Notes under the pieces: model-generated | Seen by the model: only the letters and a program-made list of their open reading frames with translations | What the model was told of the DNA's origin: nothing | Database searches by the model: none | In this document: piece by piece, positions 32,253 through 37,137 of the stretch | How the letters are laid out: every line of letters starts with the position of its first letter | How positions within the stretch are numbered: the stretch's first letter is position 1 | Program-made: the position numbers and the translations under genes | Assembly: GCA_964407935.1 (NCBI GenBank) | Contig: CAYOXS010000017.1 | Coordinates: forward strand, 1 to 37,137 | DNA length: 37,137 nucleotides | DNA from: J095 sp964407935 | GTDB taxonomy: Bacteria > Chloroflexota > Anaerolineae > 4572-78 > J111 | Direction: 5' to 3'

Positions 32253-33212
32253 ATGCAAACCACCAAACCTTCGTCTCTGTCAACCGAATCGAAACCAGCT
32301 AATTCTCTCTGGCAGCGGCTGTCGACCTATCTTTATTTCAGGCCCAACCTGCTGCTGGCCCTGCTGTTGGGGCCGCCGCTGGCCGCGTTTGTGGTGTTTT
32401 ACATTGGCTCTCTGGCGGCGCTGCTGGTGCAAAGCTTTTTCAGCCTCGATCCCTTTACCGGGCTGGTGGTCAAAGAATTTACGCTCGATACCTACCGCCA
32501 GCTTTTTACCCCGGCCAACATGGACATTGTGGTCCGCACGGCAACAATGGCCGCGGTAGTGACGCTGACAACGGCCATTTTGGCTTTTCCGGTGGCCTAC
32601 TACTCGGTGCGCTTTGCGCCGGCGCGGCTGCGGCCGTGGCTCTACCTGGCGGTGCTGCTGCCGTTATGGTCCAGTTATTTGGTGCGGGTGTACGCCTGGC
32701 GGCTTATTTTAGCCAAAGAGGGCATTATCAGTTGGATGTCTAATCTGGCCGGGCTGAACTGGTTGCTGGACGGTATTCTCAGCATGCCCGTTATTGGCGG
32801 GCCATCACTGACAGTCTCCTGGCTGGGAATGTACGTGGTGTTTGTATACGTCTGGCTGCCCTACATGGTGCTGCCCATTTACGCCGCGCTCGAGCGCGTG
32901 CCGAACTCGCTGCTGGAGGCATCGAGCGATTTGGGCGGGCGACCCGGCCACACTTTCCGCTGGGTAACGCTGCCGCTGGCTTTTCCGGGCGTTGTCGCCG
33001 GCTCAATTTTTACCTTCTCGCTGACGCTGGGCGATTTTATTGTGCCATCCGCGCTGGGCAATTCCAGTTTTTTTATCGGCCAGGCAGTGCTGTCGCATCA
33101 GGGTACCTCGGGTAATGTCCCCCTGGCCGCCGCATTTACGATGATCCCGATTGTGATTATGGCGGTCTACTTAACAATTGCCAGAAAATTAGGAGCGTTT
33201 GATGCCCTCTAA
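32253..33212 (+). CDS. ydcU: Polyamine-type ABC transporter permease 1 (YdcU/PotB-like)
   Basis: This is a 319-residue inner-membrane permease of the BPD_transp_1 family. After a polar N-terminus (about 35 residues) it has a first membrane helix (LLLALLLGPPLAAFVVFYIGSLAALLV) and five more. The coupling EAA loop reads LLEASSDLGGRPGHTFRWVTLPLAFPG, the contact to the ATPase. GGGAA just before ATG 32253 can serve as ribosome site. It overlaps the second permease gene by 11 bases. It forms the channel with that permease. Confidence 0.92.
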   Translation: MQTTKPSSLSTESKPANSLWQRLSTYLYFRPNLLLALLLGPPLAAFVVFYIGSLAALLVQSFFSLDPFTGLVVKEFTLDTYRQLFTPANMDIVVRTATMAAVVTLTTAILAFPVAYYSVRFAPARLRPWLYLAVLLPLWSSYLVRVYAWRLILAKEGIISWMSNLAGLNWLLDGILSMPVIGGPSLTVSWLGMYVVFVYVWLPYMVLPIYAALERVPNSLLEASSDLGGRPGHTFRWVTLPLAFPGVVAGSIFTFSLTLGDFIVPSALGNSSFFIGQAVLSHQGTSGNVPLAAAFTMIPIVIMAVYLTIARKLGAFDAL

Positions 33213-34026
33213 GCCCCAAAACAGCGGGTCGCCGGCGCCCTTCAGTTTAAAGTTGACCACGCTGGCGGTGATCCTTTTTTTGCACTGCCCGTTTTTAATT
33301 ATTGTGCTGTACATGTTTACTTCTGAAGAACGGGCCTTTACTTTTCCGCCGCCGGGGCTAACGGTGGAGTGGTTTGCCGTAACCTGGGCCAGAAGTGATG
33401 TCTGGCGGGCACTGGCGCTGTCGCTGCGGGTGGCGACGCTGGCAACGCTGGTGGCATTGGTGCTGGGTACGCTGGCGGCGGCAGCGGTTTATCGCGCTAA
33501 ATTTTTTGGGCGCGATGCCGTTTCGTTGCTGCTGGTGCTGCCCATTGCCCTGCCGGGCATTGTCACCGGTATCGCTCTCCGGTCAGCGATGGGGCTGGTG
33601 GAAATACCGTTCAGCTTTTGGACGATCATCATTGGCCACGCCACGTTTTGCGTGGTGGTGGTCTACAACAACGTGCTGGCGCGCTTTCGGCGCTCCGGCC
33701 GGTCGCAAATTGAAGCGTCGATGGACCTGGGCGCGAACGGCTTTCAAACGTTGCGCCACATTATTTTACCGGAAATCGCCACGGCATTGCTGGCCGGAGG
33801 CATGCTGGCGTTTGCTCTCTCTTTTGATGAAGTCATTGTCACCACGTTTACCGCCGGCCAGCAGCAAACCCTGCCCATCTGGATTTTCAGCGAGCTAACC
33901 CGCCCCCGCCAGCGCCCTGTAACCAATATTGTGGCGGTGCTGGTCATCGCCATTACCACCGTGCCCATTTTGCTGGCCTATTATTTTACCAAAGACACCA
34001 GCGAAACCGCCGGCATGGGCAAATAA
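33202..34026 (+). CDS. ydcV: Polyamine-type ABC transporter permease 2 (YdcV/PotC-like)
   Basis: This is a 274-residue inner-membrane permease. AGGAG at 33191-33195 is 6 bases before ATG 33202, and the start overlaps the end of the first permease gene by 11 bases. The first helix is LTTLAVILFLHCPFLIIVLYMF; the EAA loop reads IEASMDLGANGFQTLRHIILPEI, and FALSFDEVIVTTFTAG is the PotC-type signature before the last helices. It is the last gene of the uptake operon and is followed by a terminator. Confidence 0.92.
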   Translation: MPSKPQNSGSPAPFSLKLTTLAVILFLHCPFLIIVLYMFTSEERAFTFPPPGLTVEWFAVTWARSDVWRALALSLRVATLATLVALVLGTLAAAAVYRAKFFGRDAVSLLLVLPIALPGIVTGIALRSAMGLVEIPFSFWTIIIGHATFCVVVVYNNVLARFRRSGRSQIEASMDLGANGFQTLRHIILPEIATALLAGGMLAFALSFDEVIVTTFTAGQQQTLPIWIFSELTRPRQRPVTNIVAVLVIAITTVPILLAYYFTKDTSETAGMGK

Positions 34027-34096
34027 TGGCGTTATTTTTGCGCTTTCTCCCCAACCGTTGGGTGCAAGGTGGTTAACCGTCAAGCATCTGCGCCAA

Positions 34097-34130
34097 AAAA
34101 CCCTTAAAATTTAGGGGTTGTCGTTTTTTT
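34097..34130 (+). terminator. Terminator of the polyamine uptake operon
   Basis: AACCCTTAAA pairs with TTTAGGGGTT in a small-looped hairpin (about 34099-34118), and seven T follow at 34124-34130. The stretch to 34256 contains a TTCGAATT direct repeat near 34134-34147 but no clear promoter. Confidence 0.7.
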
Positions 34131-34256
34131 ACTTCGAATTTCGAATTCCAGCTTGCTGTTGACCCTGGTTTTATTCCTCGGATTTACCCCGGCGCTGTTC
34201 CGCTTTCCACCTCATCAATAATTTTACCTTGCAGTAGACCATCAAATGGGGGGCAA

Positions 34257-35156
34257 ATGGAAAAGCTGTATATTCAGCTATTGGGGAAATTCGCGGCAAA
34301 TTTTGAGGGCCAGCCCGTGGTTGGGCTAGATGGGTTGAAGGTGCAGGAGCTGCTGAGCTACCTGCTCATCAATCGCAACCAGCCCCATCACCGCGAGCGG
34401 CTGGCCACCCTGTTGTGGGGCGAGTGCGAGACTGTGGCCAACGCCAAACAGTATCTGCGCAAGGCCATCTGGAAATTGCAGGCCGCGCTGGATAAAACGT
34501 GTTTCTGCCGGGCGCTGGACGTCGATCACAACTGGATCGAAATCAGAGCAACGCCGGACTATTGGCTGGACATTGCCGCGCTGGAAGAGCAATTCGCGGT
34601 GGTCAAAACTATGCGCGGACATCAATTATCGGCCCGGCAGGTGGAGTCGTTGGAAGCGGTTATTGGCGCGTGCCACGGTGATTTGCTGGAGGGCCGCTAT
34701 TACGACTGGTGCATTTACGAACGGGAACGCTACAAATTAATGGAGCTGCTTATTTTAGACCGGCTGACGGAATATTTTGAGTCGATTGATGATTTTGACA
34801 CGGCCTGTCTGTACGCCCTACGCATTCTGCAGCAGGACCCGGCCCGCGAGCGCACCCACCGGCAACTGATCCGGCTGCGCTACAAAGCCGGCGACAGAAC
34901 CGGCGCGCTGCGCCAGTACCACCATTGTGAAGAAACGCTGTTGGCCGAGTTGGGGGTAGTGCCGGGGCCAAAAACCGTGGCCCTGTACCGGCAAATCTGC
35001 AGCGTGCATCCCGCACCGGCCAATGGCGCGGCCCCTGTGGCGGCCCGGATGACCAGCCTGGCCGATGATTTAACCCGGCTCAACACGCTGCTGCTTGAAA
35101 CGCAGCGACAGGTCTCTGAAAATATCGAACAGATCAAACTGCTTCAGCAGGATTGA
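34257..35156 (+). CDS. BTAD/SARP-type transcriptional regulator
   Basis: This 299-residue protein has an N-terminal OmpR-like winged-helix part (about 1-100: LYIQLLGKFAANFEGQPVVGLDGLKVQELLSYLLINR, then RERLATLLWGE and AKQYLRKAIWKLQAAL). A BTAD helical domain follows (about 110-250: WLDIAALEEQF, GDLLEGRYYDWCIYERERYKL, DPARERTHRQLIRLRYKAGDRTGALRQYHHCEETLLAELGVVPGP). The end is a short coiled coil. The size matches short SARP-like regulators, without the NB-ARC ATPase of the long ones. G-rich sequence just before the ATG (34247-34253) serves as ribosome site. Targets are unknown; neighbours are the amine uptake operon upstream and an unrecognised convergent gene. Confidence 0.88.
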   Translation: MEKLYIQLLGKFAANFEGQPVVGLDGLKVQELLSYLLINRNQPHHRERLATLLWGECETVANAKQYLRKAIWKLQAALDKTCFCRALDVDHNWIEIRATPDYWLDIAALEEQFAVVKTMRGHQLSARQVESLEAVIGACHGDLLEGRYYDWCIYERERYKLMELLILDRLTEYFESIDDFDTACLYALRILQQDPARERTHRQLIRLRYKAGDRTGALRQYHHCEETLLAELGVVPGPKTVALYRQICSVHPAPANGAAPVAARMTSLADDLTRLNTLLLETQRQVSENIEQIKLLQQD

Positions 35157-35163
35157 CCACGCC

Positions 35164-37050
35164 TCACTCCGAAATCTGGCGCAGCACCCGAAACGGCTTG
35201 GGGAACCAGGCCCAATGATCCTCTACCCACACCAGCCCGTTGAACGCCTGCCCAGCGCTCTGCCCGGGCGGGATGTATTTCCACGCTACCCAAACCCGCT
35301 GCGGGTTGAGCCAGCGGGCAATGGCCCGGTAGCCGGCCGGAAAATGGATTGACAGCTCGTTTTCTTCGGCCAAAAAGCCGGCCGGGGCCACGTGACATTG
35401 AATTTCAAAAGGCGCGATCTGCCGCACCTGCGGCGCGCCGCCGGCCCACAATTGGGCGTAGCCGGCTCGCGCCGTCTCAGCCGCCTCACCGACAAAAACC
35501 CGGGCGTAATCTTCCGGCCGGGGCTGGAGTTGGGCTACCAGTTCGCCGGTGGTGTCTGCCGCCAGCGCCCGGAGCAGCGGCAGCACCTGCTCGCGGATAA
35601 CGGCAATGGACAGCATGGCCGCCGCCCGCGCCGCGGCTTCGCTATCCTCCGCCGCAGCCGGCTCGCGTTGCAATGCAGCCTCAACTTTGTTCAGTTCGCC
35701 GGTCAACGCCGACAGGTACGCTGCCAGCCGTTCCGGCTGAAAGCGGCCCGGCTCGGCCTCAAACATCGCTCGCCCCCGCTCCGAATAGAACAGCGGCGCT
35801 TCGTTTTGCGTCGATAATCGCTCCAGCGCGGTTTTAACGCAGTTGATTGCTTCAACCAGATTGGCCCGCTGCTGCCGCCGCGCCGGCGGAGACGCGTCGG
35901 CGGCTGGCTGGCGGCTGTAGGCTTCGGCCAGGTAGAGCAGCTCGGCTGGCCCGAGCGCCGGTTGGGGCCGGTCGGCGCTCGACCCGCCCGCCGCGGGCAG
36001 CACAAAATCGGCTTCGGCGTGGGCCAGCCCGGCCACATTGCTGATGTTGTAGCGGGCCAGCAGTTGCCCCTTTTCTTCGATGATGGAGTGCTGGCGCGCA
36101 GCGCGGGGGATACCGTCCAAATCCAGAAACCAGCGGGCTTCATCCGGCGTGTCGATGCTGCGGCGCGGGTAGTGATAGGTGACTCCGGTCAGCGCGCGGG
36201 CAAACTCGCCGCTGATAAATTCGGGCGGCAAATAATCGGAGTCGATTTCAACCCGCAGCCCGCGTTCAACCGCGGCCGCGCTCAGCGCTGCGGTCGGGGG
36301 CGCCAGCAGCCCATGCCAGTTGCGCTGCTGCTGCGGCCGGGCAAAATATTGCTGCCAACTACTCAGCGCCGCGACCAGCGCTGTATTGAACGCCGCGGCA
36401 TCGCCCCGGGCCAGCGCACCGATGAGCGGCAGATGGGGCAGAATGGTCAGTTGCAGCAGCGCCGGCTCGATAATTTGCGCCGTTTGGCCGGCCTGTTCCG
36501 CTTCGGCCAGCCAGCGGGGCGCGGCGTCCGGCTCAATCACGGCGGCGGCCAGCGCCCCGCAGTACAGCGGCCAAAAATCATCGAGCGTGCCGGCAGGCCG
36601 GGCGCAGGCGTCGATGCTCGACACCGCCCCGAGGCTGGTGATCGCTGCCTGATCGCGGACAATGAGCGCCGCGGCAAAGCCGTTGACCCAATCCGGGTAC
36701 GACAGCCCGGCGTCGCCAACGGCAAATGTTTGGCGCGGCTGGCCCGGCTCGGTGAGCGACATTTCTCCGCCGCCAACGGTGAACCATCGGTTTTGGGCCA
36801 GAATAGCGGCGTGCGCCGCGCCGGCGGCCCGCGCCAGCGCGGCGTATCCGGCAGACTTCTGCGCCGGGAACAACGCCGCAATCAGCGCCAGCCGGAGTTC
36901 ATCTTTAAAACGATGGCCAACATCGCCGGCCTGCAAATCTGGCCGGTGAGTGGTCTGTCGCAATTTTTGAACATGGTCAAAATCGGCCTGCCATGCGCCC
37001 GCCGGTCCCACGTTGTGCCGGGCAATGAATTGGGTTGGGGTTGAGTTCAT
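35164..37050 (-). CDS. 628-residue uncharacterised protein (N-terminal part possibly Imm49-like)
   Basis: This is the only minus-strand gene in the window, convergent with the BTAD regulator and separated by 7 bases. It has no signal peptide or membrane helix. The N-terminal half is Ala-rich and helical (KDELRLALIAALFPAQKSAGYAALARAAG, RWFTVGGGEMSL, PDWVNGFAAALIVRDQAAI), with a Trp and charge pattern that reminds me of the immunity-49 fold; this is a weak impression only. The middle (about 390-520) is helical and charged. The C-terminal 110 residues look like a separate beta-rich domain (FEIQCHVAPAGFLAEENELSIHFPAGYRAIARWLNPQRVWVAWKYIPPG). GAAGGGAAAG precedes the start on the minus strand. The plus-strand frame over 35962-37044 is Arg/Gly-rich and is taken as a shadow. 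Confidence 0.7.
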   Translation of the reverse strand: MNSTPTQFIARHNVGPAGAWQADFDHVQKLRQTTHRPDLQAGDVGHRFKDELRLALIAALFPAQKSAGYAALARAAGAAHAAILAQNRWFTVGGGEMSLTEPGQPRQTFAVGDAGLSYPDWVNGFAAALIVRDQAAITSLGAVSSIDACARPAGTLDDFWPLYCGALAAAVIEPDAAPRWLAEAEQAGQTAQIIEPALLQLTILPHLPLIGALARGDAAAFNTALVAALSSWQQYFARPQQQRNWHGLLAPPTAALSAAAVERGLRVEIDSDYLPPEFISGEFARALTGVTYHYPRRSIDTPDEARWFLDLDGIPRAARQHSIIEEKGQLLARYNISNVAGLAHAEADFVLPAAGGSSADRPQPALGPAELLYLAEAYSRQPAADASPPARRQQRANLVEAINCVKTALERLSTQNEAPLFYSERGRAMFEAEPGRFQPERLAAYLSALTGELNKVEAALQREPAAAEDSEAAARAAAMLSIAVIREQVLPLLRALAADTTGELVAQLQPRPEDYARVFVGEAAETARAGYAQLWAGGAPQVRQIAPFEIQCHVAPAGFLAEENELSIHFPAGYRAIARWLNPQRVWVAWKYIPPGQSAGQAFNGLVWVEDHWAWFPKPFRVLRQISE

Positions 37051-37137
37051 TGCTGCTGCGCTTTCCCTTCACTACTTCAATAATGTTAAGTTAATCTTTT
37101 GGGGGGGGGCGGGCGGGCACGCGACATCGCACCACGC
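37051..37137. other. Upstream region of the minus-strand gene, with a G-tract
   Basis: This end segment should hold the promoter of the minus-strand gene; an AT-rich part (37079-37098) could supply a -10 on that strand but no clear hexamer pair is visible. A run of nine or more G interrupted by C lies near 37101-37117 and may be error-prone in sequencing. Confidence 0.4.

Noticed and set aside
34159..34187. Promoter TTGACC...ATTTAC before the BTAD gene
   Set aside because: The -10 match is poor and no second line of evidence supports it.
35962..37044. 360-residue plus-strand open frame opposite the minus-strand gene
   Set aside because: The product is Arg/Gly/Gln-rich without a domain, and the minus strand gives a balanced protein with a ribosome site.

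Overview
The window looks like a chromosomal segment of a Chloroflexota bacterium (Anaerolineae/Caldilineae-like). This is inferred from the style of the proteins: very large PAS/GAF histidine kinases, ATPase-TPR fusions, a BTAD-type regulator, and secreted proteases with Thr/Pro/Ala-rich stalks followed by Ig-like domains. No rRNA, tRNA, CRISPR array, transposase or phage gene was seen.

Region 1 (1-14873) is signal transduction. It holds the end of a TPR protein, a solo hybrid kinase whose N-terminal receiver lacks its phospho-acceptor, and then a four-gene operon. The operon encodes a GAF hybrid kinase, a 1602-residue metallo-beta-lactamase/STAS/pseudokinase/ATPase/TPR fusion, a receiver-PAS-GAF-GAF-HisKA_3 kinase, and a NarL-type response regulator.

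Region 2 (14874-27846) is the most interesting part. Every transcription unit in it carries the short motif G-[NS]-S-W-[GS]-G. The motif is at the C-terminus of an 85-residue membrane-anchored Pro-rich peptide, just after the membrane segment of a 54-residue peptide, at the C-terminus of two nearly identical 18-residue peptides, inside a 115-residue membrane peptide, and as 15 and 9 perfect tandem hexapeptide copies in two large secreted subtilisin-like proteases. A PqqD-like/M50 membrane metalloprotease is encoded directly before the two 18-residue peptides, with a 1-base overlap. Four promoters share one precise layout: a TAGGG half-site, 21 bases later an inverted repeat TAGGG-N4/5-CCCTA, and exactly 22 bases after CCCTAT a -10 hexamer. 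They lie before the four-gene kinase/regulator operon, the Pro-rich peptide, the 54-residue peptide with the M50 unit, and the first protease. I read this as a candidate undescribed regulon in which a kinase/NarL-regulator system drives a peptide-plus-protease export or processing system. The function is unknown, and the link between the regulator and the operator is inference.

Region 3 (27847-34130) is a polyamine-type ABC uptake operon with gene content like E. coli ydcSTUV-patD but in the order S-patD-T-U-V. It has a consensus sigma-70 promoter, two strong intercistronic hairpins and a terminal terminator.

Region 4 (34131-37137) holds a BTAD-family transcriptional regulator on the plus strand, converging with a 628-residue unrecognised protein on the minus strand.
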